NCBI RefSeq assembly: GCF_014268935.2
Contig: NZ_JABWRJ020000005.1
Span: forward strand, 248,001-312,000
Length of the DNA stretch: 64,000 bases
Direction of reading: 5' to 3'
Origin: Pseudomonas peradeniyensis
GTDB taxonomy: Bacteria > Pseudomonadota > Gammaproteobacteria > Pseudomonadales > Pseudomonadaceae
The notes below the pieces were generated by a model, which did not search any database, was not told the origin of the DNA, and saw nothing but the letters and a program-made list of their open reading frames with translations. Shown here one piece after another: positions 1 through 8,859 of the stretch; position 1 is the first letter of the stretch; each line of letters begins with the position of its first letter. Both the position numbers and the translations under genes were made by a program.

Positions 1-2
1 GG

Positions 3-257
3 CGCATGAGCTGGGTGCTGGGGGCCGGGTTGCTGCTGATCCTGCCGGCGATCGCCTCGCTGCTGGTGGTCAATATTGCGTTTGGCGTGATGACCCGCGC
101 GGCCCCGCAATTGAACATCTTCTCCATTGGTTTCCCGCTTACGCTGGTGCTGGGCATGGTGATCTTCTGGATCGGCCTGGCCGATATCCTTTCACACTAC
201 CAGGCACTGGCCAGCGAAGCGCTGCAGTGGCTGCGTGAGCTGGCACGGGCGCGCTGA
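3..257 (+). CDS. fliR: Flagellar export protein FliR, C-terminal part
   Basis: This is the last ~85 residues of FliR, an integral membrane subunit of the flagellar type III export gate that assembles with FliP and FliQ. The frame is open to the window edge, so the true start is upstream. Two strongly hydrophobic stretches are visible, with the FliR-typical segment NIAFGVMTRAAPQLNIF between them. The stop is followed after two bases by the flhB start, the usual fliR-flhB arrangement and a sign of co-transcription. The identification rests on family resemblance and on this context. Confidence 0.93.
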   Translation, partial: RMSWVLGAGLLLILPAIASLLVVNIAFGVMTRAAPQLNIFSIGFPLTLVLGMVIFWIGLADILSHYQALASEALQWLRELARAR

Positions 258-259
258 AC

Positions 260-1402
260 ATGGCGGAAAGCGAAAGCGGTCAGGACAAGACAGAGGAACC
301 CACCGACAAGCGCAAGCGCGACGCGCGGGAAAAAGGTGAGGTCGCCCGCTCCAAGGAATTGAACACTGTGGCGGTGACCCTGGCTGGCGCCGGGGGGCTG
401 CTGGCCTTTGGTGGGCACCTGGCCGAAGAATTGATGGCGCTGATGCGCATGAACTTCAGCCTAACCCGCGAGGTGGTGGTGGACGAGGGGAGCATGGCGG
501 CGTTCCTGCTGGCCTCGGGCAAGATGGCCATCTGGGCGGTGCAGCCGGTGCTGATCCTGCTGTTCGTGATCGCATTCGTCGGCCCGATCGCGTTGGGCGG
601 CTTCCTGTTTTCCGGAAGCCTGCTGCAGCCCAAGTTCAGTCGCATGAACCCTTTGTCGGGGATCAAGCGCATGTTTTCGATGAATGCGCTGACCGAGCTG
701 CTCAAGGCGCTGGCCAAGTTCTTCGTGATCCTGATCGTGGCGCTGGTGGTGTTGGCTGGGGATCGCCAGGCGCTGCTGGCGATTGCCAACGAACCGCTCG
801 AGCAGGCGATCATCCATTCGGTGCAGGTGGTGGGTTGGAGCGCGTTGTGGATGGCGGCTGGGTTGTTGCTGATTGCTGCGGCCGATGTGCCGTTCCAGCT
901 GTGGCAGACCCACAAGAAAATGAAGATGACCAAGCAGGAAGTGAAGGACGAGTACAAGGACAGCGAGGGCAAGCCCGAGGTCAAGCAACGTATTCGCCAG
1001 CTGCAGCGCGAGGCGTCGCAACGCCGGATGATGGCGGCGGTGCCGGATGCGGATGTGATCATTACCAACCCGACTCACTATGCCGTGGCCTTGCAGTATG
1101 ACCCCGAGAAGGGGGGCTCGGCGCCGCTGCTGGTGGCCAAGGGGACCGATTTTGTCGCCTTGAAGATGCGGGAGATCGGGGTCGAGCATAACGTGCAGAT
1201 ACTTGAGTCGCCGGCCCTGGCGCGGGCGATCTATTACTCTACCGAGATGGAGCAGGAGATTCCGGCGGGGTTGTACCTGGCGGTGGCGCAGGTGTTGGCC
1301 TATGTGTTCCAGATTCGGCAGTATCGGGCGGGCAAGGGGAAGGCGCCGGAGCCTTTGAAAGAGGACTTGCCGATTCCTGATGATTTGCGGCGGGATAGTT
1401 GA
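260..1402 (+). CDS. flhB: Flagellar export switch protein FlhB
   Basis: FlhB is the substrate-specificity switch of the flagellar type III export apparatus in the inner membrane. The 380-residue product begins with a charged segment rich in K, E and D (DKTEEPTDKRKRDAREKGE), has four hydrophobic membrane segments between roughly residues 30 and 210, and a cytoplasmic C-terminal domain. The autocleavage motif NPTH starts at residue 270 in the context ITNPTHYAVALQYD. Length and layout match the family. The gene starts two bases after fliR. In this genome a repeat element of about 1 kb separates it from flhA, so flhA probably relies on its own promoter. Confidence 0.98.
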   Translation: MAESESGQDKTEEPTDKRKRDAREKGEVARSKELNTVAVTLAGAGGLLAFGGHLAEELMALMRMNFSLTREVVVDEGSMAAFLLASGKMAIWAVQPVLILLFVIAFVGPIALGGFLFSGSLLQPKFSRMNPLSGIKRMFSMNALTELLKALAKFFVILIVALVVLAGDRQALLAIANEPLEQAIIHSVQVVGWSALWMAAGLLLIAAADVPFQLWQTHKKMKMTKQEVKDEYKDSEGKPEVKQRIRQLQREASQRRMMAAVPDADVIITNPTHYAVALQYDPEKGGSAPLLVAKGTDFVALKMREIGVEHNVQILESPALARAIYYSTEMEQEIPAGLYLAVAQVLAYVFQIRQYRAGKGKAPEPLKEDLPIPDDLRRDS

Positions 1403-1434
1403 GTTTGGTTTGGTTTGGTTTGGTTTGGTTTGGT
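1403..1434 (+). repeat. TTTGG pentanucleotide tandem repeat
   Basis: About six copies of a GGTTT/TTTGG unit follow immediately after the flhB stop codon. This is one of three microsatellites found around the two long-inverted-repeat elements of the window. Confidence 0.85.
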
Positions 1435-1781
1435 TGCGGTTGTGTTGAAAGTTGTATGTACATTCATTTGTGATGTCGACGCTTATTCACCTTTCCGCCC
1501 TTACGGCGGGTAACTTTTTGAAGGATCAAAAAGTCACCAAAAAATCCTCGCTCCATTCATCCGGCCCCTGCGCTTCGCTCCGGGGTTCCCTCACTCCGGC
1601 CTTGCTCCCGGGAGGACCGCGCTGCAGGGCCCATCCTGGGCCCCAGCGCTTGACGGGCATCCATGCCCGTCACCTCCCTCCGCAAGACCTCCGTTCGGCC
1701 TCCTGAAGTCGCGAAGTTACGAGCGGCGCCTGGACTGGCGCAGCTGTCGCTAGTTGAAGGCTTAGTTGATCTCTCGATCGT

Positions 1782-1860
1782 ATCGCGGGGCAAGCCCGCT
1801 CCCACGCAATAGTCGTCGTTATATAGATCTCTGTAGGAGCGGGCTTGCCCCGCGAAAGGG
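1782..1860. repeat. Inverted REP pair inside element A
   Basis: Two REP sequences face each other: ATCGCGGGGCAAGCCCGCTC at about 1782-1808 and GGAGCGGGCTTGCCCCGCGA at about 1832-1860. Each can form a hairpin. The corresponding place in element copy B (near 34012-34030) keeps only a REP fragment, so the pair was gained in A or lost from B. Confidence 0.9.
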
Positions 1861-1908
1861 TCGGAACAGCCAAATACATAATTAACTGTCAAACAACTAA
1901 CTTAGATT

Positions 1909-1963
1909 TCTTGCTCTTGCTCTTGCTCTTGCTCTTGCTCTTGCTCTTGCTCTTGCTCTTGCT
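1909..1963 (+). repeat. CTTGCT hexanucleotide microsatellite in element A
   Basis: About nine perfect copies of CTTGCT lie at the inner edge of the right arm of element A. The same repeat sits at the equivalent place in element B (34068-34121), so it belongs to the element. Confidence 0.9.
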
Positions 1964-2276
1964 TCTAAGCGCGCGATAGTCCAGGCGCCGCCAATTGCGA
2001 CTTCAGGAGGCCGAGCGGAGTTCTTGCGTAGTGGGGCGACGGCCATGGATGGCCGTCGAGCGCTGCGGCCCAGGATGGGCCGTACAGCGCGGTACCCACG
2101 GGAGCAAGAACGGAGCGAGGGGACCCGGAGCGAAGCGCAGGGGCCGGATGAATGGAGCGAGGATTTTTTGGTTCCTTTTTGATCCTTCAAAAAGGGACCC
2201 GCCGTAAGGGCGGAAAGGTGACTATGCGTCACCATCGCCAATGAATGCGCATAAAAAAATCAAAACAGTAATCCTT

Positions 2277-2322
2277 GAACCCGAACCCGAACCCGAACCC
2301 GAACCCGAACCCGAACCCGAGC
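2277..2322 (+). repeat. GAACCC hexanucleotide microsatellite
   Basis: Seven to eight copies of GAACCC lie just outside element A and about 30 bp upstream of the putative flhA promoter. An open frame would read them as alternating Glu-Pro, but that frame overlaps the start of flhA and is not a credible gene. Confidence 0.9.
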
Positions 2323-2349
2323 CCCCGAAAACCCCCACCCCCAGAAAAG

Positions 2350-2366
2350 TTGGAAAGCTTCTTGCA
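2350..2366 (+). promoter_or_regulatory. Putative sigma-54 promoter of flhA
   Basis: TTGGAAAGCTTCTTGCA matches the -24/-12 pattern of sigma-54 promoters (TGG and TTGC elements at the right spacing, with C to A and Y to A deviations in the -24 box). It lies 56 bp upstream of the flhA start. Established knowledge: in Pseudomonas the flhA-flhF-fleN operon is a sigma-54/FleQ class II target. The assignment here is by motif only. Confidence 0.55.
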
Positions 2367-2421
2367 AAGGCAGCGCCAGCCGCCACACAGGCGTCAAAGT
2401 TTTGCTTGAAGAGGAATCGCG

Positions 2422-4551
2422 GTGGATCGCACTCAGTTAATCAGCAACGCCCGCAACAACCTGGCCGGTCTCGGCCGGGGCAACCTCGGCGTGCCGCTGC
2501 TCCTGCTGGTGATGCTGGCAATGATGATGTTGCCGATCCCGCCGTTCCTGCTCGACGTGTTCTTCACCTTCAACATCGCCCTGTCGATCGTGGTCCTGCT
2601 GGTCTGCGTCTACGCCCTGCGCCCGTTGGACTTCGCCGCGTTCCCCACCATCCTGCTGGTGGCAACGCTCCTGCGCCTGGCGCTGAACGTCGCCTCCACC
2701 CGCGTGGTCATGCTCCACGGCCAGGAAGGCCACGGCGCCGCGGGCAAGGTGATCCAGGCCTTCGGTGAAGTGGTGATCGGCGGCAACTATGTCGTCGGTG
2801 CGGTGGTGTTCGCCATCCTCATGATCATCAACTTCGTCGTGGTGACCAAGGGTGCCGGGCGTATCTCCGAGGTGAGCGCGCGCTTCACCCTTGACGCCAT
2901 GCCCGGCAAGCAGATGGCCATCGACGCCGACCTCAACGCTGGCCTGATCGACCAGGCCCAGGCCAAGTCGCGCCGCGCCGAGGTCGCCCAGGAAGCCGAG
3001 TTCTACGGCTCCATGGACGGTGCCAGCAAGTTCGTCCGCGGTGACGCCATCGCCGGCCTGCTGATCCTGTTCATCAACCTCATCGGCGGCATGCTGATCG
3101 GCATGCTGCAGCACGGCATGACCTTCGGCGACGCTGGCAAGGTCTACGCCCTGCTGACCATCGGTGACGGATTGGTGGCGCAATTGCCATCGTTGCTGCT
3201 GTCCACCGCCGCCGCGATCATGGTTACCCGCGCCTCGGGGTCCGAGGACATGGGCAAGCTGATCAACCGCCAGATGTTCGACTCGCCCAAGGCCCTGGCG
3301 GTCTCCGGCGCGTTGATGATCGTCATGGGCCTGGTGCCCGGCATGCCGCACATCGCCTTCCTCAGCCTGGGCGGGTTGGCTTGCGGTGGCGCCTACCTGG
3401 TGTGGAAGAAGCAGCAGAAGGCCAAGGTCGTGGCTGAGCAGGAGGCCCAGCGCCAGCAGGACCTGCTGCCGTCGCCGCAGCGCGCCATGGACACCAAGGA
3501 GCTGGGCTGGGACGACGTCACGCCCATCGACATGATCGGCCTTGAGGTCGGCTATCGCCTGATTCCGCTGGTGGATCGCAACCAGGGTGGCCAGTTGCTG
3601 GCGCGGATCAAGGGTGTGCGCAAGAAGCTCTCCCAGGACCTGGGCTTCCTCATGCCGACCGTGCACATCCGCGACAACCTCGACCTGCAGCCCAGTGCCT
3701 ACCGCCTGACGCTGATGGGGGTGATCCTGGCCGAGGCCGAGATCTACCCGGATCGGGAGCTGGCGATCAACCCGGGCCAGGTGTTCGGCTCGGTCAATGG
3801 TATCGCCTCGCGCGATCCTGCCTTCGGCCTGGAAGCCGTGTGGATCGATGTCGGCCAGCGCGCCCAGGCGCAATCGTTGGGCTACACGGTGGTTGATGCC
3901 AGCACCGTGGTCGCCACCCACCTCAACCAGATCCTGCAGAAGCACTGCCACGAGCTGATCGGGCACGAGGAGGTGGTGCAACTGCTGCAGGTGCTGGCCA
4001 AGGTCTCGCCGAAGCTGGCCGAGGAGGTGGTGCCGGGTGTCATTTCCTTGTCGGGCCTGCTCAAGGTCCTGCAGGCGCTGCTCGCCGAGCAGGTACCGGT
4101 GCGTGACATCCGCAGCATTGCCGAAGCCATCGCCAACAACCCAGCTAAGAGTCAAGATACCGCCGCGCTGGTGGCGCTGGTGCGCGTCGGATTGTCCCGC
4201 GCCATCGTGCAAAGCATTGTCGGCGTTGAGTCCGAGCTGCCTGTGATTACCTTGGAGCCAAGGTTGGAACAGATCTTGCTCAATAGTTTGCAAAGGGCCG
4301 GGCAGGGTCAGGAAGATGGTGTTCTTCTTGAGCCGAGCATGGCCGAGAAGCTTCAGCGCTCGCTGATCGAGGCGGCCCAGCGTCAGGAAATGCAGGGTCA
4401 GCCGGCCATCCTCCTGGTCGCCGGCCCGATCCGCGCCATGCTGTCGCGCTTCGGTCGCCTGGCTGTACCGAATTTGCATGTTTTGGCGTATCAGGAAATA
4501 CCTGACAACAAGCAAGTCACCATTGTTGCCACCGTGGGCCCCAACGGCTGA
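2422..4551 (+). CDS. flhA: Flagellar export gate protein FlhA
   Basis: FlhA is the large subunit of the flagellar type III export gate. It couples proton-motive force to substrate export and docks chaperone-substrate complexes. The 709-residue product has about eight membrane segments in the first ~330 residues, with the family signature region SARFTLDAMPGKQMAIDADL near residues 150-170. A cytoplasmic domain follows. A GTG start is chosen because the family N-terminus (MDRTQLISNARNN) begins there and a purine-rich AAGAGGAA lies upstream. flhF follows after 11 bases, indicating an flhA-flhF-fleN-fliA operon. Confidence 0.98.
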   Translation: MDRTQLISNARNNLAGLGRGNLGVPLLLLVMLAMMMLPIPPFLLDVFFTFNIALSIVVLLVCVYALRPLDFAAFPTILLVATLLRLALNVASTRVVMLHGQEGHGAAGKVIQAFGEVVIGGNYVVGAVVFAILMIINFVVVTKGAGRISEVSARFTLDAMPGKQMAIDADLNAGLIDQAQAKSRRAEVAQEAEFYGSMDGASKFVRGDAIAGLLILFINLIGGMLIGMLQHGMTFGDAGKVYALLTIGDGLVAQLPSLLLSTAAAIMVTRASGSEDMGKLINRQMFDSPKALAVSGALMIVMGLVPGMPHIAFLSLGGLACGGAYLVWKKQQKAKVVAEQEAQRQQDLLPSPQRAMDTKELGWDDVTPIDMIGLEVGYRLIPLVDRNQGGQLLARIKGVRKKLSQDLGFLMPTVHIRDNLDLQPSAYRLTLMGVILAEAEIYPDRELAINPGQVFGSVNGIASRDPAFGLEAVWIDVGQRAQAQSLGYTVVDASTVVATHLNQILQKHCHELIGHEEVVQLLQVLAKVSPKLAEEVVPGVISLSGLLKVLQALLAEQVPVRDIRSIAEAIANNPAKSQDTAALVALVRVGLSRAIVQSIVGVESELPVITLEPRLEQILLNSLQRAGQGQEDGVLLEPSMAEKLQRSLIEAAQRQEMQGQPAILLVAGPIRAMLSRFGRLAVPNLHVLAYQEIPDNKQVTIVATVGPNG

Positions 4552-4562
4552 GGTAGTGGGTT

Positions 4563-5876
4563 ATGCAAGTTAAGCGTTTTTTCGCCGCCGATATGCGTCA
4601 GGCCATGAAGCTGGTCCGGGATGAGCTCGGCTCCGACGCCGCCATCATCGGCAACCGCCGCATCGCTGGCGGTGTCGAACTGACGGCCGCGCTGGACTAC
4701 AAGCTGTCCGCCCTGGCCCCACGCGTGCCCAATGCGGAGCTCGAGGACGAGCTGCGCAAGACGCAGTCGCGCATCGTCACCGCCCAGGCCGAACTGACCG
4801 GGCGCGGTGATGCCGTCGAAGGCGGCAACCGGCAATTGTTTGCCGGCCAGTCGCTGACTGCGTCCGAGCCGTTGATCGAACCGCACGTCGATGAGCCGGT
4901 GGTCGCGGCTGTGCCGGCAGCGGCTCCCGTCGATCCGCGTCTGTTCGATGCCATGCGCTCCGAGCTGACCGGCCTGCGCGAGCTGCTGGAAGTCCAGCTC
5001 GGCTCGCTCGCCTGGAGCCAGCTGCAGGGCAGCAAGCCACAGCAGGCCAACCTCTGGCGCCGACTGCAGCGCCTCGGCCTGTCCGGTGGCCTGGCCCGCG
5101 AGCTGCTCGACCTCACTGCCGAAATCGAAGACCCGCGTCATGCCTGGCGCATGGTCCTGGCGCACCTGGCGCGGATGATTGACATCCCCGAGATCGAACC
5201 GATCGAGGAGGGCGGGGTCATCGCCATGGTCGGCCCGGCCGGCATGGGCAAGACCACCACCCTGGCCAAGCTGGCTGCCCGCTATGTGCTCAAGTACGGC
5301 GCGAACAACCTGGCGCTGGTCAGCATGGACAGCTTCCGCATCGGCGCCCAGGAGCAGCTCAAGACCCTGGGGCGCATCCTCAACGTGCCGGTCACCTACG
5401 TCGACCCGGGCGAGTCGCTGGCCCAGGCGCTGGAACCGCTGCTGCGCAAGCGCGTGGTGCTGATCGATACCGCCGGCCTGCAGGCCAGCGACCCGGCGCT
5501 GCGCATGCAGCTCGAGACCCTGGCCGGGCGCGGTATTGCCGCCAAGAATTACCTGGTGCTGGCAACCACCAGCCAGAAGCAGGTGCTCACCGCCGCCTAC
5601 CACAGCTACAAGCGCTGCGGCCTGGCCGGTTGCATCCTGACCAAGCTCGATGAAACGGCATGCCTCGGCGAAGTGCTGAGCCTTGCCATCAGTCATGAAC
5701 TGCCGGTGGCCTATCTGACCGATGGGCCGCGCATTCCTGACGACCTGCAACTGCCGCGCAAGCACCAGCTGGTGAGTCGCGCGGTCAGCGTGCAGTTGCA
5801 GGACGAGCCCAGCGACGAGGCCATGGCCGACATGTTCGCTGATCTCTACCACAACCCTGGCAAGCGTGCGGGTTGA
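4563..5876 (+). CDS. flhF: Signal-recognition-type GTPase FlhF
   Basis: FlhF is an SRP-type GTPase that marks the cell pole for flagellum assembly. The 437-residue product has a variable N-terminal half beginning MQVKRFFAADMRQAMKLV and a C-terminal NG domain. The P-loop GPAGMGKTT is near residue 224; downstream are SMDSFRIGAQEQL, the DTAGLQ region and the TKLDE guanine-specificity motif. It lies between flhA and fleN, which fits its known antagonism with FleN: FlhF promotes assembly and FleN restrains flagellar number. Confidence 0.97.
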   Translation: MQVKRFFAADMRQAMKLVRDELGSDAAIIGNRRIAGGVELTAALDYKLSALAPRVPNAELEDELRKTQSRIVTAQAELTGRGDAVEGGNRQLFAGQSLTASEPLIEPHVDEPVVAAVPAAAPVDPRLFDAMRSELTGLRELLEVQLGSLAWSQLQGSKPQQANLWRRLQRLGLSGGLARELLDLTAEIEDPRHAWRMVLAHLARMIDIPEIEPIEEGGVIAMVGPAGMGKTTTLAKLAARYVLKYGANNLALVSMDSFRIGAQEQLKTLGRILNVPVTYVDPGESLAQALEPLLRKRVVLIDTAGLQASDPALRMQLETLAGRGIAAKNYLVLATTSQKQVLTAAYHSYKRCGLAGCILTKLDETACLGEVLSLAISHELPVAYLTDGPRIPDDLQLPRKHQLVSRAVSVQLQDEPSDEAMADMFADLYHNPGKRAG

Positions 5877-5990
5877 GGGTGAATACTGTGCAAAGTACCT
5901 ACATCATGGGGTTGCCCGGCCGGACCGTGGCCTTGAACGTTCAGCCCCTCATGTGGCCTGGGTCCAAGCGAGACAAGGTAAAGAACAGAC

Positions 5991-6824
5991 ATGGGTAGCA
6001 TGCATCCCGTACAGGTGATCGCCGTGACCGGTGGCAAAGGTGGCGTCGGCAAGACTAACGTTTCAGTGAACCTGTCCCTGGCACTGGCCGAGCTCGGCCG
6101 CCGGGTCATGTTGCTGGACGCCGACCTGGGCCTGGCCAATGTCGACGTTCTGCTGGGGCTCACGCCCAAGCGCACCCTGGCCGACGTCATCGAGGGTCGC
6201 TGCGAGCTGCGCGATGTGCTGCTGCAGGGTCCCGGCGGCGTGCGCATCGTCCCGGCAGCTTCCGGCACCCAGAGCATGGTGCACCTGGCGCCCGCCCAGC
6301 ACGCCGGCCTGATCCAGGCCTTCAGCGAGATCGGCGACAACCTTGACGTGCTGGTGATCGACACCGCTGCGGGTATTGGTGACTCGGTGGTCAGCTTTGT
6401 CCGCGCCGCCCAGGAAGTGTTGCTGGTGGTGTGCGACGAGCCCACTTCGATCACCGACGCCTACGCCCTGATCAAGCTGCTCAACCGCGACTACGGGATG
6501 AATCGGTTCCGCGTGCTGGCCAACATGGCCCAGAGCCCGCAGGAAGGGCGCAACCTGTTCGCCAAGTTGACCAAGGTCACCGATCGCTTCCTTGACGTCG
6601 CCCTACAATACGTTGGCGCCGTGCCGTACGACGAGTGTGTGCGCAAGGCCGTGCAGAAGCAGCGGGCGGTCTACGAGGCCTTCCCTCGCTCCAAGTGCGC
6701 GCTGGCGTTCAAGGCCATCGCGCAGAAGGTCGACAGCTGGCCGTTGCCTGCAAACCCGCGCGGGCACCTGGAATTCTTCGTCGAGCGCCTGGTGCAGCCC
6801 ACCAGTGCAGGGCCGGTGTTATGA
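5991..6824 (+). CDS. fleN: Flagellar number regulator FleN (MinD-like ATPase)
   Basis: FleN (FlhG) is a MinD/ParA-type ATPase. In Pseudomonas it binds the master activator FleQ and keeps flagellar number at one or a few. The 277-residue product starts MGSMHPVQVIAVTGGKGGVGKT, containing the deviant Walker A motif GKGGVGKT, and continues with DADLGLANVD and VIDTAAG (Walker B region). It is separated from flhF by 114 bp and overlaps fliA by four bases (ATGA). Confidence 0.97.
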   Translation: MGSMHPVQVIAVTGGKGGVGKTNVSVNLSLALAELGRRVMLLDADLGLANVDVLLGLTPKRTLADVIEGRCELRDVLLQGPGGVRIVPAASGTQSMVHLAPAQHAGLIQAFSEIGDNLDVLVIDTAAGIGDSVVSFVRAAQEVLLVVCDEPTSITDAYALIKLLNRDYGMNRFRVLANMAQSPQEGRNLFAKLTKVTDRFLDVALQYVGAVPYDECVRKAVQKQRAVYEAFPRSKCALAFKAIAQKVDSWPLPANPRGHLEFFVERLVQPTSAGPVL

Positions 6825-7561
6825 ACGCGAGTGGTTTCAAGATGTACAGCAAGGCCGCCAAGGACGCTCAGTACGAGCTGATCGAACGCTACGCGCCACT
6901 GGTCAAGCGTATCGCCTACCACCTGCTGGCGCGGCTGCCGGCCAACGTCCAGGTCGAGGACCTGATCCAGGCCGGGATGATCGGCCTGCTGGAAGTGGCC
7001 AACAAGTACGACGCCAGCAAGGGCGCCAGTTTCGAGACCTATGCCGGCATCCGCATCCGCGGCGCCATGCTCGACGAGGTGCGCAAGGGGGACTGGGCGC
7101 CACGCTCGGTGCACCGCAACACGCGCATGGTCAGTGACGCGATTCGCTGCGTTGAAGCAAAGACGGGGCGCGACGCTAAAGATCACGAGGTTGCTGCCGA
7201 ACTCCAATTGAGTCTCGATGATTACTACGGGATTCTGAACGACACCCTGGGCAGCCGCCTGTTCAGTTTCGACGACCTGCTGCAGGACGGCGAACATGAG
7301 GGGCTGCACGAGGATGGCGCCAGCAACCAGCTGGAGCCGGCGCGGGACCTGGAGGACGAACGCTTCCAGGCCGCATTGGCCGAAGCGATCGCCAACCTGC
7401 CGGAACGCGAGCGCCTGGTCCTGGCGCTGTACTACGACGAAGAGCTGAACCTCAAGGAAATCGGTGAGGTGCTGGGGGTCAGCGAATCGCGTGTCAGCCA
7501 GTTGCACAGCCAGTGCGCGGCACGTCTGCGCAGTCGCCTGGGTGAATGGCGGGCGCGTTGA
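6821..7561 (+). CDS. fliA: Flagellar sigma factor FliA (sigma-28)
   Basis: FliA is the sigma-70-family factor that transcribes late flagellar and chemotaxis genes. The 246-residue protein starts MNASGFKMYSKAAK at an ATG overlapping the fleN stop. Region 2 is visible (YAPLVKRIAYHL, DLIQAGMIGLLEVANKYD), as is region 4 (LPERERLVLALYYDEELNLKEIGEVLGVSESRVSQLHSQ). Upstream in-frame codons extend the open frame into fleN, but no family member begins there. Its activity is normally held by the anti-sigma factor FlgM, which is not in this window. Confidence 0.97.
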   Translation: MNASGFKMYSKAAKDAQYELIERYAPLVKRIAYHLLARLPANVQVEDLIQAGMIGLLEVANKYDASKGASFETYAGIRIRGAMLDEVRKGDWAPRSVHRNTRMVSDAIRCVEAKTGRDAKDHEVAAELQLSLDDYYGILNDTLGSRLFSFDDLLQDGEHEGLHEDGASNQLEPARDLEDERFQAALAEAIANLPERERLVLALYYDEELNLKEIGEVLGVSESRVSQLHSQCAARLRSRLGEWRAR

Positions 7562-7609
7562 GCCAAGGTTCGATGCAGTCGTTTTTTGTGGTGCCGAATT
7601 GATTGAGTG

Positions 7610-7629
7610 CGCGCTCGGCGCCGAGCGCG
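7610..7629 (+). terminator. Perfect 20-bp palindrome, possible terminator after fliA
   Basis: CGCGCTCGGC is followed directly by its reverse complement GCCGAGCGCG and then TTTAAG, between fliA and cheY. The short T run makes it a weak terminator candidate. It could equally be a protein-binding site or lie in the cheY leader. Confidence 0.4.
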
Positions 7630-7652
7630 TTTAAGACTGCTTGGAGGTCTAA

Positions 7653-8039
7653 TTGAACAAAGACATGAAAATCCTCATCGTTGACGACTTTTCGACGATG
7701 CGGCGGATCATCAAGAACCTGTTGCGTGATCTGGGTTTCACCAACGTCAAGGAAGCCGATGACGGCAACACGGCACTGCCGATGCTCACCAGTGAGCACT
7801 TTGACTTCCTGGTGACCGACTGGAACATGCCGGGCATGACCGGTATCGACCTGCTTCGCGCGGTTCGCGCCGACGAGCGCCTGAAGCACCTGCCGGTGTT
7901 GATGGTCACCGCCGAAGCCAAGCGCGAGCAGATCATCGAAGCTGCCCAGGCCGGCGTAAACGGCTATGTGGTCAAGCCTTTCACCGCCCTGGCGCTGAAA
8001 GAAAAGATCGAGAAGATCTTCGAACGCGTCAACGGCTGA
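7653..8039 (+). CDS. cheY: Chemotaxis response regulator CheY
   Basis: CheY is a single-domain receiver that, when phosphorylated by CheA, binds the flagellar motor switch and changes rotation. The product reads KILIVDDFSTMRRII, with the phospho-acceptor Asp in FLVTDWNMPG, the conserved Thr/Ala in MVTAEAK and the Lys in VVKPF. A TTG start at 7653 is chosen because GGAGG ends six bases upstream of it. The alternative ATG at 7665, where many homologues begin, lies too far from that site. cheZ follows after 19 bases. Confidence 0.96.
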   Translation: MNKDMKILIVDDFSTMRRIIKNLLRDLGFTNVKEADDGNTALPMLTSEHFDFLVTDWNMPGMTGIDLLRAVRADERLKHLPVLMVTAEAKREQIIEAAQAGVNGYVVKPFTALALKEKIEKIFERVNG

Positions 8040-8058
8040 GTCACGTCTGGGGGGCGCA

Positions 8059-8847
8059 ATGGAGTCAACCAACAACTCTTTGGGTGAGTTCGAATCAACC
8101 CTGAAGAAGCATGCCCAGGAGCTGGTCGAGAGCCTCGAGCGCGGCCGCTTCGGTGATGCGGTGCAGCTGATCCACCAACTGAACCAGACCCGCGACCGCG
8201 GGCTGTACCAGGAGGTTGGCAAGCTCACCCGTGAACTGCACAGTGCAATCGTCAACTTCCAGATCGACCCGTCCATGCCGCAGGCCGAGGAAGTGTCGCA
8301 GATTACCGACGCCGCCGAACGCCTCTCCTATGTGGTTCGCCTCACCGAAGGTGCGGCCAACCGCACCATGGACCTGGCGGAGGCGTGCACCCCGGTGCTC
8401 AACGACCTCGCCGCCGAGGCCCAGAGCCTGTCCGCCGACTGGCAGCGCTTCATGCGCCGCGAGGTGGCAGCGCCGGAATTCCGTGAGCTGGTCAAGCGTG
8501 TGGACAGTTTCCTGGCGCACAGCGCCGAAGGTAACCAGAAGGTCGCCGGCCATCTCAACGATATCGTCCTGGCCCAGGATTATCAGGATCTCACCGGCCA
8601 GGTGATCAAACGGGTGACCACGCTGGTCACCGAAGTCGAAAGCAATCTGCTCAAGCTCGTGCTGATGGCAAGCCAGGTCGACCGCTTTGCCGGGATCGAA
8701 CATGACCACCAGCAGCTGCGCGCTGAAAAAGATCAAGAAAAACATCCGACTCGGGGTGAAGGTCCGCAGATTCATGCCGATAAGCGTGAAGACGTCGTGT
8801 CCAGCCAGGACGATGTCGACGATCTGTTGTCCAGCCTGGGTTTTTAA
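8059..8847 (+). CDS. cheZ: Protein phosphatase CheZ
   Basis: CheZ accelerates dephosphorylation of CheY-P. The 262-residue product is largely helical and carries the catalytic-helix signature DIVLAQDYQDLTGQVIKRV at about residues 167-185, including the conserved Gln residues. Its extreme C-terminus, VDDLLSSLGF, is the CheY-binding tail. The region just before the tail (about 215-245) is charged and probably flexible. It sits between cheY and cheA, with only 12 bases to cheA. Confidence 0.97.
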   Translation: MESTNNSLGEFESTLKKHAQELVESLERGRFGDAVQLIHQLNQTRDRGLYQEVGKLTRELHSAIVNFQIDPSMPQAEEVSQITDAAERLSYVVRLTEGAANRTMDLAEACTPVLNDLAAEAQSLSADWQRFMRREVAAPEFRELVKRVDSFLAHSAEGNQKVAGHLNDIVLAQDYQDLTGQVIKRVTTLVTEVESNLLKLVLMASQVDRFAGIEHDHQQLRAEKDQEKHPTRGEGPQIHADKREDVVSSQDDVDDLLSSLGF

Positions 8848-8859
8848 GGAGCACGTTTA

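Larger units (their letters stand above)
1460..2250. mobile_element. Long-inverted-repeat element, copy A
   Basis: This non-coding element has two imperfect inverted arms (about 1460-1750 and 1967-2250) around a centre of about 215 bp. The outer ends read CACCTTTCCGCCCTTACGGC on the left and its reverse complement on the right. They are followed inward by matching stretches such as TTTTTGAAGGATCAAAAAG and ATCCTCGCTCCATTCATCC. The centre holds an inverted REP pair and a CTTGCT microsatellite. A second, very similar copy lies at 33694-34408. No transposase is encoded. Several short open frames inside it look like by-products of the repeat and are not called as genes. Confidence 0.85.

Noticed and set aside
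1909..1963. CTTGCT repeat as a short CRISPR or a coding repeat
   Set aside because: It is a perfect six-base tandem repeat with no spacers, lies inside a non-coding element and recurs in its second copy.
1452..2241. Several 60-115 codon frames inside elements A and B (for example ones containing SHLSALTAGNFLKDQK)
   Set aside because: They follow the inverted repeats, occur on both arms and both strands, and include REP sequence; they are products of the repeat.
2241..2768. A 175-codon frame starting at the edge of element A, reading a Glu-Pro repeat and then overlapping flhA
   Set aside because: The Glu-Pro stretch is the GAACCC microsatellite, and the second half is flhA in another frame.
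2437..4515. A 692-codon antisense open frame opposite flhA, and similar long antisense frames opposite cheA/cheB, motCD/parA and ccmF
   Set aside because: These are compositional shadows of GC-rich genes; their products are His/Gln/Arg-rich without recognisable features, while the plus-strand genes are unambiguous.
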